Assembly: GCA_051278195.1 (NCBI GenBank)
Contig: JBNMQM010000011.1
Coordinates: 1 to 64,000 of the forward strand
Direction of reading: 5' to 3'
Source: JAHRVQ01 sp051278195
GTDB lineage: Bacteria; Pseudomonadota; Gammaproteobacteria; Pseudomonadales; Azotimanducaceae
DNA: 64,000 nt
Shown: piece by piece, positions 54,267 to 63,286 of the stretch
Position numbering within the stretch: position 1 is the stretch's first letter
Layout of the letters: each line of letters opens with the position of its first letter
Translations under genes and position numbers: made by a program
The notes under the pieces: model-generated
Databases searched by the model: none
What the model was told of the DNA's origin: nothing
The model's input: only the letters and a program-made list of their open reading frames with translations

Positions 54267-54836
54267 TTAACCCGCCTCTAGAAAGCCACAAGCCATAAGG
54301 ACTTCCTTGTTACTGAAAGGTTTTTTCAGAAACTTGTCCGCACCCGCTCTGATCACTCGCCGTTCATTTTCGTCGCTGTGATAGCCCGACATCGCAACCA
54401 CCTGAATATGCATGGTATCGACATCAGATTTGAGGTTTTCACACACCTGAAATCCGTCCATGCCTGGCATCATAATGTCTAGCAAAACGACGTCTGGCAT
54501 CACTTGCTGAACCTTGCTGCCTGCCTCAAAGCCATTGCTGGCACTTTCAACCAGTGCACCGTCATCCTTTGACTTAAACAACTCGACCAGAAACCGGTTC
54601 AGATGATCGTCGTCATCCACCACCAGAATACTACGAACCGCTTTGCCATTGAGCCTCGATGCCATGCCCTCTTCAATCGCGAAACGGCGAACCGCATCGA
54701 TGCTGAACCGGCGATGTCCGCCCGCGGTCGTTCTCGCTTCTAGCTTACCCTTTTGTGCCCACTGCCTAACGGTGACGGGTGATACCAATAGCAATTCTGC
54801 TACTTCATTGGGCGTTAGCCATTCCTTGTTGCGCAC
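54267..54836 (-). CDS. N-terminal HTH (MerR/excisionase type) fused to a C-terminal receiver domain
   Basis: The 189-residue protein begins with a MerR/excisionase-type HTH (about 5-55, LTPNEVAELLLVSPVTVRQW and the wing AGGHRRFS) and continues with a response-regulator receiver (about 68-187) with acidic DDD pocket, phospho-acceptor Asp in VVLLDIMMPGMDG and Lys in FLKKPF, all intact. GTG start with AGGA 7 nt upstream. The domain order is the reverse of usual response regulators. No histidine kinase is adjacent. Targets are unknown. Confidence 0.9.
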   Translation of the reverse strand: MRNKEWLTPNEVAELLLVSPVTVRQWAQKGKLEARTTAGGHRRFSIDAVRRFAIEEGMASRLNGKAVRSILVVDDDDHLNRFLVELFKSKDDGALVESASNGFEAGSKVQQVMPDVVLLDIMMPGMDGFQVCENLKSDVDTMHIQVVAMSGYHSDENERRVIRAGADKFLKKPFSNKEVLMACGFLEAG

Positions 54837-54956
54837 CGGTGTTCCTGAATTTTATGCTGATACCTAAATATTAGACGATTTTCAAATTTTCGCGGTCTGC
54901 TAGTTAATCAGGACGACCTTTGGCACACTCTTGATCTTGGACACAGGAGAGTCACC

Positions 54957-55916
54957 TTGCACGGAGTAGTTCTAGATGCTGAAAGTATCGGAAATGCATC
55001 ACTTGAACCGATCATGGCGCTGGCAGATGATTGGCAGATTTATCAGTTTTCATCGCCTGAGCAGGTCGCCGAACGCATTCGTGACGCGGATTTAGTGCTT
55101 AGCAACAAAGCAATTATCACCGGCGCAGCGTTGGCGCAAACCCAGCAACTGAAACTGGTCGCAATCATGGCGACAGGTACCAACAACATTGATATTGAGG
55201 CTGCACATGCCAAAGGAGTCACAGTGTGTAATGCACAGGCATACGGGACACCGGCCGTGGCTCAACACACAATGACGCTGATGTTGAATCTCGCGACCCA
55301 AATGCCCAATTATCTGAGCGATGTGACCCAAGGGAAATGGCAAAAAAGTCGGGTATTTGGTTTGCTAGAGCACCCCATCATCGAACTCAGTGGCAAAACT
55401 CTGGGAATTATTGGCAAGGGCGAACTCGGTCGTGCGGTCGCGAAGCTTGGTGAAGCTTTCGGCATGCAAGTATTAATCTCTGCGCGGCCTGGTCAGACCA
55501 GCCAAACATCAGAACGAGTACCCTTTCGTGAACTTTTGGGGCGCTCAGACTTCCTTTCTCTACACTGCCCGCTAACGCCAGAGAACCGTCAATTGATGAA
55601 CAGCGAAACCCTTGCGTTACTGTCACCAGAATCGTTCCTCATCAATACCGCAAGAGGTGGGCTCGTCGATTCGAAGGCTCTCATCAACGCGATAACCAAC
55701 GGCAAGCTAGCCGGGGCAGCACTAGACACACTTGATATTGAACCGCCACTGCCGGGTGACCCATTGATTAGTGCTGCCGCACATCTACCCAATCTGTTGA
55801 TCACGCCACACAATGCATGGGGTGCTATAGAATCTCGACAGCGCCTAGTGTTGCAGGTAGCCGAGAACATCCGTCACTTTTTCAACGGTACACCTAGGAA
55901 CGTAGTCAGCTCCTAG
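54957..55916 (+). CDS. D-2-hydroxyacid dehydrogenase, HprA/glycerate dehydrogenase-like
   Basis: The 319-residue protein has the NAD loop GIIGKGELGRAV near residues 148-159, the catalytic Arg in NTARGGLVD, Glu in LDTLDIEPP, and His in LLITPHNAWGA. It resembles hydroxypyruvate reductase/glycerate dehydrogenase but the substrate is not certain. The start is TTG, supported by AGGAGA 7 nt upstream and the lack of an earlier start. Confidence 0.88.
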   Translation: MHGVVLDAESIGNASLEPIMALADDWQIYQFSSPEQVAERIRDADLVLSNKAIITGAALAQTQQLKLVAIMATGTNNIDIEAAHAKGVTVCNAQAYGTPAVAQHTMTLMLNLATQMPNYLSDVTQGKWQKSRVFGLLEHPIIELSGKTLGIIGKGELGRAVAKLGEAFGMQVLISARPGQTSQTSERVPFRELLGRSDFLSLHCPLTPENRQLMNSETLALLSPESFLINTARGGLVDSKALINAITNGKLAGAALDTLDIEPPLPGDPLISAAAHLPNLLITPHNAWGAIESRQRLVLQVAENIRHFFNGTPRNVVSS

Positions 55917-55977
55917 GAACCGGTGATACCATCTATTTATCAGCCAATTTTCATCAGACATTAAAGAGGAGTACCAC

Positions 55978-57165
55978 TTGACCATAGAGTCCTTTCGCGC
56001 CGAAACCCGTACATGGCTAGAACAACACTGCCCACCCACAATGCGCACACCTATGGGCGACAACGATACTGTTTGGGGCGGAAAACATGCAGAATTTACT
56101 AACCCAGAAGCAAAGCTCTGGCTAGAACGAATGGGCGAGAAAGGTTGGACCTGCCCGACCTGGCCAAAAGAATATGGCGGCGGTGGACTCGACAAAGAAG
56201 AAAATGCCGTACTTCAAGACGAGCTGCGACGCATTCACGCGCGACCGGCACTGACGTCCTTTGGCATCAGTATGCTTGGCCCAGCTCTGCTTGAGTATGC
56301 CAACGAGGAACAAAAAAAGGCTCATCTCCCTAAAATCGTAAAGGGTCAAATTCGCTGGTGCCAAGGCTACAGTGAGCCCGGATCTGGGTCTGACCTGGCT
56401 AGTCTGCAAACCAAAGCGATACTGGATGGCGATGAGTATGTCATCAATGGCTCCAAAGTCTGGACGTCCTATGCTGATCAGGCAGATTGGATCTTTTGTC
56501 TGGTTCGAACGGATTTCAAAGCATCAAAACACAATGGCGTTAGCTTTATCCTCTTTGATATGGCCACCCACGGCGTCACGACGAAACCCATCAAACTCAT
56601 CAGCGGCGCTTCGCCGTTTTGCGAAACCTTTTTTGACGACGTACGAGTTCCCCGCGAAAACCTTGTTGGGCAACTGAACGAAGGCTGGACGATCGCGAAA
56701 CGATTGCTTCAACATGAACGCAGCATGATTTCGGGTATGGGTCTGGGTGGCTCTGGCAGCTCGGAACATTCGATGGAAAATCAAGCCAAACGGTACGTGG
56801 GTGAACGGGACGGTAGGATCGCAGACGGTCGACTGCGTCAGCGCATCACAGCCCATAAAATGAACGGCGCGGCATTTGCATTAACCATGCGCCGAGCCGC
56901 CGACGAAGCGAAATTAAGCACCGGACCCAGTGCAACTTCTTCCATGTTCAAGTTGTATGGTACCGAGCACAACAAAGACCGCTACGAGGTTATGTTAGAG
57001 CTTCAGGGTACCAACAGCCTTGGCTGGGAAGGCGCAGGGTTTAATGACCGTGAACTTTCAACCACGCGAGAATGGCTAAGATCAAAAGCCAACTCTATTG
57101 AGGGGGGCACGTCGGAAGTACAACTGAACGTGATCGCGAAGCGCGTTCTGAACTTACCGGACTAG
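55978..57165 (+). CDS. Acyl-CoA dehydrogenase family protein
   Basis: The 395-residue protein has the FAD/substrate motif WCQGYSEPGSGSDLASLQT near 122-140, TSYADQADWIF, and the C-terminal EGGTSEVQLNVIAKRVL. The catalytic Glu of the C-terminal domain should lie near GWEGAGF. The substrate is unknown. The start is TTG with GAGGAG 7 nt upstream. It overlaps the VWA gene by 12 bp, tail to tail. Confidence 0.9.
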   Translation: MTIESFRAETRTWLEQHCPPTMRTPMGDNDTVWGGKHAEFTNPEAKLWLERMGEKGWTCPTWPKEYGGGGLDKEENAVLQDELRRIHARPALTSFGISMLGPALLEYANEEQKKAHLPKIVKGQIRWCQGYSEPGSGSDLASLQTKAILDGDEYVINGSKVWTSYADQADWIFCLVRTDFKASKHNGVSFILFDMATHGVTTKPIKLISGASPFCETFFDDVRVPRENLVGQLNEGWTIAKRLLQHERSMISGMGLGGSGSSEHSMENQAKRYVGERDGRIADGRLRQRITAHKMNGAAFALTMRRAADEAKLSTGPSATSSMFKLYGTEHNKDRYEVMLELQGTNSLGWEGAGFNDRELSTTREWLRSKANSIEGGTSEVQLNVIAKRVLNLPD

Positions 57166-58551
57166 GTAACGGGCGGCTTGCTCTATCCCCTCAACGCTGA
57201 GGGGATACATATGGTCATCCATGATTCGTTTTATCATGACTGTCGAATAAGAATCCTGCCAACGTTTCTCTGGCACCGGGTTTAACCAAACGACTTTTCG
57301 AAACTGGTCTTCCACGCGTTGCATCCAAACTTCACCAGATTCTGCGTTAAAGTGCTCGACGCTTCCGCCTCGATCAGCAATCTCGTGCCTCGCCATATTG
57401 GCATCGCCAACGAAAATAATTTTATAGTCCGAGCCAAATTTTCGAATCACGTCCCAGGTACTTATTTTGGCGTCGGTGCGGCGCTCGTTATCAGGCCAAA
57501 CCGACTCATAGATAAAGTTATGGAAATAGTAGGTTTCTAGGTATTTGAACTCGTATCGCGCCGCTGAAAAGAGTTGAGCGCATAGTTCGATGTGATCATC
57601 CATGGACCCACCAACATCGAGAAACAGCAGCACTTTGATCGAGTTATGTTTTTCTGGCACTTCTTTGATATCTAACATACCGGCGTTGCGAGCCGTACAT
57701 CGAATCGTATCGTCGAGATCCAATTCCATTTCCGCACCCGTACGGGCAAATTTTCGAACTCGGCGCAACGCCATCTTAAGATTGCGAGTGCCTAACTCTA
57801 CGCCTGGGTCATAGTCTTTGAACCGTCGAAGCTGCCAGAGCTTTTGTGCTCGCCGTTGCGCGGCCTGCTCAAAGGTCGCTTTTTCACCTACTTCGCCGGT
57901 TGCCGAAGTTCCCTTTCCTTCGACACCGTCATCTCCCTCGCCTTTTTGGCCACTCTCACCGCTTTCCCCTTCTTCGCCACTTTCCCCTTCTTCGCCGTTC
58001 TCACCTGCTTCACCGCTTTCACCTGATTTATCACTCTCGCCCTCTTCGTCGTTTACGCGTTGTTCATCTTGAGGATCAACAACCTCAGCAGACTCGTTCT
58101 CTTGCTCGAAGTTCTGGGACTCACCATGATCTTCACGATCGACGCTGCTGCCTACATCAGACCGCTCTTCATTATTGGCTTTAGCATGAGCGGCAAGACC
58201 AGCGCGCTGCTCATCGAGTTGCTGATGGTATTCTGCAAGCACTCGCTCCAATTCAGCGGGCGCCAAACGAAAGTAATCAGATTGAAGAAGACTTAGTACT
58301 AGTGCTTCAACGTCAGGTTGTTCGATCAGCGCAGGGAGATCATCAAGACCAGAAAAAAATGAGCCAAAAGCACGATCAAAGCGATCGTAATACTTTTCAT
58401 CCTTGACCAGGCTAGTGCGGCTCAAATAATAAAAATCTTCAACATTAAACTGCAAAACACGATGCTGAAATAGATTCAAACAATCGAGAAATTCACGGGT
58501 TGAAACCGGTACCTGATACTCTCGGAGCCTTTCAAAAAATGCTAACAGCAT
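57154..58551 (-). CDS. VWA domain-containing CoxE-like protein
   Basis: The 465-residue protein has a helical N-terminal part (about 1-125), an acidic low-complexity linker (about 130-220, GESGEEGESGEEGESGESG-type), and a CoxE-like VWA domain (about 240-460) with the MIDAS-like DVGGSM in LLFLDVGGSMDDHIE. Such proteins usually work with a MoxR ATPase, but no moxR gene is adjacent here; the only one in the window is at 19-20 kb. It overlaps the acyl-CoA dehydrogenase end by 12 bp. Confidence 0.88.
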   Translation of the reverse strand: MLLAFFERLREYQVPVSTREFLDCLNLFQHRVLQFNVEDFYYLSRTSLVKDEKYYDRFDRAFGSFFSGLDDLPALIEQPDVEALVLSLLQSDYFRLAPAELERVLAEYHQQLDEQRAGLAAHAKANNEERSDVGSSVDREDHGESQNFEQENESAEVVDPQDEQRVNDEEGESDKSGESGEAGENGEEGESGEEGESGESGQKGEGDDGVEGKGTSATGEVGEKATFEQAAQRRAQKLWQLRRFKDYDPGVELGTRNLKMALRRVRKFARTGAEMELDLDDTIRCTARNAGMLDIKEVPEKHNSIKVLLFLDVGGSMDDHIELCAQLFSAARYEFKYLETYYFHNFIYESVWPDNERRTDAKISTWDVIRKFGSDYKIIFVGDANMARHEIADRGGSVEHFNAESGEVWMQRVEDQFRKVVWLNPVPEKRWQDSYSTVMIKRIMDDHMYPLSVEGIEQAARYLVR

Positions 58552-58552
58552 C

Positions 58553-59629
58553 CTAAAGTTGCATCACAATTCCCTGACGGTATTGTTCAAGCCGACTGGT
58601 GTAAGATGAACGCTTGCGACTATCAGCAGGCACCAATTGCAGGACTCTTTCCATGGTCTTGAGCGCCTTGTCGAAGTCGCCCACCCTGGCGTAGCCTGCT
58701 GCTAACGAATCTAATCGTTCGGGGGATTCACCCAGTTCGAGCGCTTTCTGCGCCAAAATAACCGACGCATTGCCATTACATACCTTTTCCACAGGACAAC
58801 CTGCTAATAACCAAGAGAGCCGATTCATGGCACCCGCAATACCCTGATCAGAAGCCAGCTGATACCAGGTCGACGCTTGGACATAATCTTGCTTAACCCC
58901 TAGTCCACGCCGGTATAGATAGCCCAATGCGTTTTGCGCCTCGCCATGACCCTGAATCGCTGCAATCTGATAGTTACGTTTAGCCAGAGCTAGATCGTAT
59001 TTCACACCACGGCCCTTTTCATAAGCAAAACCAAGGTAGTAGTTCGCTTCCGTGACACCGGATTCGCTGGCGCGCTTAAATAGATGAAAAGCTCGCTTAT
59101 AGTTTTGAGGTGCGCCGTCACCTGACGCGTAAATTCTGCCGAGTGGCGTAAATGCCATGTTGTAATTCGCTTCAGCAGCCTGACGATACAACTCGAAAGC
59201 ACGCCTTGTATTTTTGGGCACCCCCTTGCCGTACCAGTAGAGGTTAGCAAGGTTGACCTGACTCGCGGAAAATTGTAATTCGATCGCTTTTTGATAGAAG
59301 CCAGCCGCCAGAGCATAGTCCTGATCAACTTGCTCAGCCAGAAGACCTAAATGGTTCAAAGTCAGTGGGTGGTTCGGGTTTATGCTCAAGGCAATTTCCA
59401 AATCCTGTTTCGCTAGCGCATAAGCCTTGAGCAAGCTGTAGGCGATGCCACGATTGGCAAACGCGACGACCCGCTGATCCGGGTCCAGCTCATCCTCTTC
59501 CAACGTTTTTGACAAAATAGTGACAACTTGGCGATAGTTACCCGCCGCCGCTGATTGCTGAGCGTCGTCAAAGCTCGCCATGACGGGGGTGGCAAAGACC
59601 AACAAAAACAATAAGATCAGCCGCAACAA
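58553..59629 (-). CDS. Exported Sel1-like repeat (TPR) protein
   Basis: The protein has a signal-peptide-like start LLRLILLFLLVFATPVMA, TPR-like helices, and four Sel1-like repeats (such as ANLYWYGKGVPKNTRRAFELYRQAAEA and LGYLYRRGLGVKQDY). I chose TTG 59629 because it places a normal signal peptide first. The frame stays open to an ATG at 59737, which would add 36 residues and leave only 9 bp to the divergent gene. Sel1 repeats mediate protein contacts. It lies 1 bp downstream of no-gap spacing to the VWA gene, so the two are likely cotranscribed. Confidence 0.75.
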   Translation of the reverse strand: MLRLILLFLLVFATPVMASFDDAQQSAAAGNYRQVVTILSKTLEEDELDPDQRVVAFANRGIAYSLLKAYALAKQDLEIALSINPNHPLTLNHLGLLAEQVDQDYALAAGFYQKAIELQFSASQVNLANLYWYGKGVPKNTRRAFELYRQAAEANYNMAFTPLGRIYASGDGAPQNYKRAFHLFKRASESGVTEANYYLGFAYEKGRGVKYDLALAKRNYQIAAIQGHGEAQNALGYLYRRGLGVKQDYVQASTWYQLASDQGIAGAMNRLSWLLAGCPVEKVCNGNASVILAQKALELGESPERLDSLAAGYARVGDFDKALKTMERVLQLVPADSRKRSSYTSRLEQYRQGIVMQL

Positions 59630-59711
59630 TTGATTACCAGAACAAAAAGAAGCAAGCAACAATAATAACAGATCAAACGCCCAGTCGATATCTGCCGTGC
59701 GGGTTTGAACT

Positions 59712-59720
59712 TGATATACT
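59712..59720 (+). promoter_or_regulatory. Extended -10 promoter of the ABC transporter gene
   Basis: TGATATACT is an extended -10 (TGn-TATACT) located 26 bp before ATG 59747. No good -35 is seen, as is common with extended -10 promoters. It lies inside the longer possible version of the divergent Sel1 gene, which favours the shorter start of that gene. Confidence 0.5.
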
Positions 59721-59746
59721 GCCTCCCAAAAGGACATGTCGGATCT

Positions 59747-61882
59747 ATGACAGACACCACCTTCAACGAAAGTTCACAGTCAACATCAGGTCGAGCTCCC
59801 GATCCACTATTGCTGTGTTTGGCGTATTTGAGCCGGTTTCATCTACAGCCATTTTCTACTGAAAGCCTCGCTGCAGGACTACCACTGGAACACGACCAGT
59901 TGAATCCTGAGCTTTTTGTCCGAGCTGCAGAGCGCGCCGGTTTCAAGGCAGCTTTTGCCAAAAAGGCATTGGAAGATATTTCAACCCTGACCCTGCCTGT
60001 CGTACTTATCCTGAAGAACAATCGAGCCGCTATATTGCTCGAAAAAGACGGCGATCAATGCAAGGTTGTCTTCCCAGTTGACAGTGAGATTGCCCAGGAA
60101 GTTACCATTGAAAAACTTAGCGATGAATATCAGGGCACATATCTGCTCTGTAAACCAGAACCGGGTCAGCACACCTCAGATGAAACTGGCAAGCGCGGCC
60201 ATTGGTTTTGGGATACCGTCAAACTTTCTCGAGGCATCTATCTCGAAGTTCTGGTGGCGTCGTTACTGATTAATCTGTTTGCCCTGGTGTCGCCATTATT
60301 CATCATGAACGTTTATGATCGCGTCGTACCCAATTATGCGATCGAAACCTTATGGGTACTCGCTTCCGGTGTATTCATTATTGTGCTCTTTGATCTCGCG
60401 ATGAAAATACTGCGCGGTTATTTTATCGATATTGCCGGTAAACGCGCCGATGTTTTATTGTCAGCGAAAACCTTCGCCAGGGTAATGGGTATCCAACTCG
60501 ACCAGAGACCTAAACAAATCGGCTCGTTCGCCAACAACCTGCAAGAATTCGATACCTTCAGAGAATTTTTTACCTCAACAACATTGACCACACTCATCGA
60601 CATGCCATTCGTCATCCTTTTCCTCTTGATCATTTATGGCGTCGGTGGGCCCATCGTTTTCGTCCCTCTCATTGCCATACCGATCATTCTTGGCATTGGC
60701 CTCATCATTCAGAAACCTCTGCAGAATTTGATTGATGACACTTTTGCACAATCGGCAAAAAAACACGCTTTATTGATCGAAGCCTTGTCTTCACTAGATG
60801 CAATAAAAAGTAATCGTGCCGAGGGTGTCATTCAAAAGCGTTGGGAGAATTTCACAGGGCAGCTTGCACGTTTGTCCCTCAAATCTCGACTCTTGACCAT
60901 GGGGGCCATCAATTTGTCCCAGATCATTCAGCAGCTGGCTACCGTTGGCGTTGTGGTCGTTGGCGTGTATTTAATCATGGACGGTACGCTTTCCGTCGGT
61001 GGTTTAATTGCCTGCACTATATTGACGGGACGCTGCCTCGCACCTATGGGACAGATTGCGGGCATTTTGACCCGCTATCAGCATTCCGTTGCCTCCTATC
61101 GATCTATCGATAACATGATGAATCTGCCCGTAGAACGTCCCGAAGGCAAAAGCTTCCTACACCGCAGCAGCCTCACTGGTGCTGTTGAATTTCGCGATGT
61201 AGGTTTTTCTTATTCAGGCCAGACGAACGCTGCAATTAAGCAGGTGAGCTTCACCATCGAACCAGGAGAAAAAGTCGGGCTCATTGGTAAAATGGGCTCA
61301 GGAAAAACCACCATTCAAAAATTATGTATGGGCTTTTACCGGCCCTCAGAAGGGACTATCTTGCTATCCCAAACGGACATTAATCAGCTGGATCCTCAGG
61401 ATGTCCGACGAAACGCCATATATGCATCACAGGATGTGCAGCTATTCAGCGGTACCGTCAGGGAAAATATTACACTCGGTGCGCCCCTTGCCACTGATGA
61501 CGAAATACGTGGCGCGGCAGCGCTTGCAGGTTTATTGGACTTTATCAATCAACATCCAGACGGCTTTGATCTGCAAGTAGGCGAGCGCGGCGGCCTGCTT
61601 TCGGGTGGCCAGCGACAGGCCGTTGCGCTTGCCCGAGCTCTCATCAATGAAGCGCCCTTGATGTTGTTGGACGAACCCACAAGCGGCATGGATAGCACCG
61701 CAGAAATGGCGGTCAAACAACATCTAGAACAATTTTGTCAGGATAAGACGCTGCTACTCATTACGCACAAGACCAACATGTTGACGATGGTGAATCGACT
61801 GATTGTCATCAACAATGGCCAGGTTGTTGCAGATGGCAAACGCGATGACATACTGAGAGCTCTGGCAGGTGGCAGCAATTGA
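59747..61882 (+). CDS. Type I secretion ABC transporter ATPase, LapB-like
   Basis: From ATG 59747 the 711-residue protein has an N-terminal C39-like domain without the catalytic Cys context (about 15-135), six membrane segments (about 150-430), and an ABC domain with Walker A GKMGSGKTT at 514-522, signature LSGGQ at 618-622, Walker B LMLLDEP and the H-loop ITHK. The degenerate C39 domain marks HlyB/LapB-type exporters, which move RTX proteins or large adhesins with a C-terminal signal. The MFP gene follows 24 bp downstream. No TolC-like protein or substrate gene is in the window. Confidence 0.93.
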   Translation: MTDTTFNESSQSTSGRAPDPLLLCLAYLSRFHLQPFSTESLAAGLPLEHDQLNPELFVRAAERAGFKAAFAKKALEDISTLTLPVVLILKNNRAAILLEKDGDQCKVVFPVDSEIAQEVTIEKLSDEYQGTYLLCKPEPGQHTSDETGKRGHWFWDTVKLSRGIYLEVLVASLLINLFALVSPLFIMNVYDRVVPNYAIETLWVLASGVFIIVLFDLAMKILRGYFIDIAGKRADVLLSAKTFARVMGIQLDQRPKQIGSFANNLQEFDTFREFFTSTTLTTLIDMPFVILFLLIIYGVGGPIVFVPLIAIPIILGIGLIIQKPLQNLIDDTFAQSAKKHALLIEALSSLDAIKSNRAEGVIQKRWENFTGQLARLSLKSRLLTMGAINLSQIIQQLATVGVVVVGVYLIMDGTLSVGGLIACTILTGRCLAPMGQIAGILTRYQHSVASYRSIDNMMNLPVERPEGKSFLHRSSLTGAVEFRDVGFSYSGQTNAAIKQVSFTIEPGEKVGLIGKMGSGKTTIQKLCMGFYRPSEGTILLSQTDINQLDPQDVRRNAIYASQDVQLFSGTVRENITLGAPLATDDEIRGAAALAGLLDFINQHPDGFDLQVGERGGLLSGGQRQAVALARALINEAPLMLLDEPTSGMDSTAEMAVKQHLEQFCQDKTLLLITHKTNMLTMVNRLIVINNGQVVADGKRDDILRALAGGSN

Positions 61883-61906
61883 CAGAGGAAGGCACAGCCG
61901 CAATGG

Positions 61907-63241
61907 ATGGTAGCAATGGATAAAAAAGCCGATCGACTAGATCTGGAGTTCATGCCAGATATCCACGCTGCATCGTTAGAGAACCCACCCTTCTCCAGCC
62001 ACGCAATTCTATGGGTGACATTAAGCTGTCTGGTCATCGCCATCGTCTGGGCCAATTTCGCTAAAATAGACCAGGTTGCTCATGCTGAAGGCCGGGTGAT
62101 CCCATCCTCTCAAATTCAGATTGTACAGAACCTTGAAGGCGGTATTTTAGCGGAGATGCTGGTCGAACCCGGGGCAACCGTAAGGGCCGGACAAACCCTG
62201 ATACGTATGGACGACACTCGCTTCGCATCTTCCTATAACGAAGGCCTCCTTAACTCAGATGCTATTTTGGCGAGGATTTCCCGACTCAGAGCGGAGGTAA
62301 ACAGTGAACCGTTTGTACCACCCGAAATTTTCAATCGAGAAAACCGCGAGTTGATTATCAATGAAGCATCTCTTTACGAGTCTCGACAAAACGAACTTCA
62401 ATCGAGTATCGACATCCTTCGTCAACAGCTCACTCAACAGACCCAGTCACTCGCTGAGCTTCAAGCTGAAGAGCAAAAGCTGGATCTCAATTCTCAACTC
62501 GCTGAGCAAGAACTCGCCCTCACTGAGCCTCTCGTTGAAACCGGTGCCGTGTCTAAGGTCGAACTGCTACGGCTTCAAATAGCGGTTAACGAGTCCGTAG
62601 GCAGACTCAAAGTCATACGCCTTGGTATTCCTAGAGTTGAAGCCGTGGTCCGAGAAGCGGAAGAGAAAATCGAAGAGCGGAAGCAACAATTCATCTCTCA
62701 GGCGCGCGCTGAACTCAATGAAGCAGAGACTCAGATTTCGCTATTATCAATATCTAATGTTGCTTTAGAGGATCGCGTAAAACGAACCGAAGTACGCTCT
62801 CCGGTCGACGGCACCGTCAAGCAGGTGTTAGTCAACACAGTAGGCTCAACGATCCAGCCCGGCATGGACCTTGTCGCAATCGTACCGACAAATGACTCAC
62901 TATTGGTAGAAGCCAGAATCCGTCCTGCAGACATTGCTTTTATCCACCCTGGTCAACCTGCCACGGTGAAACTAACTGCATACGACTTCGCGATCTATGG
63001 TGGTTTACCGGCAGTATTGGAACTGATTAGTGCAGACTCTATTACGGATGAACGAGGCGAACACTTTTTCGAAATCAGAGTCAGAACCAACGAAAATCAT
63101 CTTGGCTCTAAATCTAACCCACTACCGATTATGCCGGGCATGGTCGCCACGGTCGATATTATGACGGGCAAGAAGACGGTTATGGACTACCTCCTCAAAC
63201 CCCTAAAGCGCGCCCAGGAAAAGGCTCTTTCTGAGAACTAA
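61907..63241 (+). CDS. Type I secretion membrane-fusion protein, HlyD/LapC-like
   Basis: The 444-residue protein has one membrane segment (about 35-52), a lipoyl/barrel-sandwich region (VIPSSQIQIVQNLEGGILAEM), a long coiled-coil hairpin (about 125-275, rich in Gln/Glu/Leu), and a beta-barrel ending in MPGMVATVDIMTGKKTVMDYLLKP. It bridges the inner-membrane ABC transporter to a TolC-type channel. The ribosome site AGAGGAAGG lies 14 nt upstream; a 6-codon ORF (61903-61923) overlaps the start in another frame. Confidence 0.93.
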   Translation: MVAMDKKADRLDLEFMPDIHAASLENPPFSSHAILWVTLSCLVIAIVWANFAKIDQVAHAEGRVIPSSQIQIVQNLEGGILAEMLVEPGATVRAGQTLIRMDDTRFASSYNEGLLNSDAILARISRLRAEVNSEPFVPPEIFNRENRELIINEASLYESRQNELQSSIDILRQQLTQQTQSLAELQAEEQKLDLNSQLAEQELALTEPLVETGAVSKVELLRLQIAVNESVGRLKVIRLGIPRVEAVVREAEEKIEERKQQFISQARAELNEAETQISLLSISNVALEDRVKRTEVRSPVDGTVKQVLVNTVGSTIQPGMDLVAIVPTNDSLLVEARIRPADIAFIHPGQPATVKLTAYDFAIYGGLPAVLELISADSITDERGEHFFEIRVRTNENHLGSKSNPLPIMPGMVATVDIMTGKKTVMDYLLKPLKRAQEKALSEN

Positions 63242-63286
63242 AAGCCCAAATACAACAAGTCTGAGAGACTTTCACCTCCAACCAAC

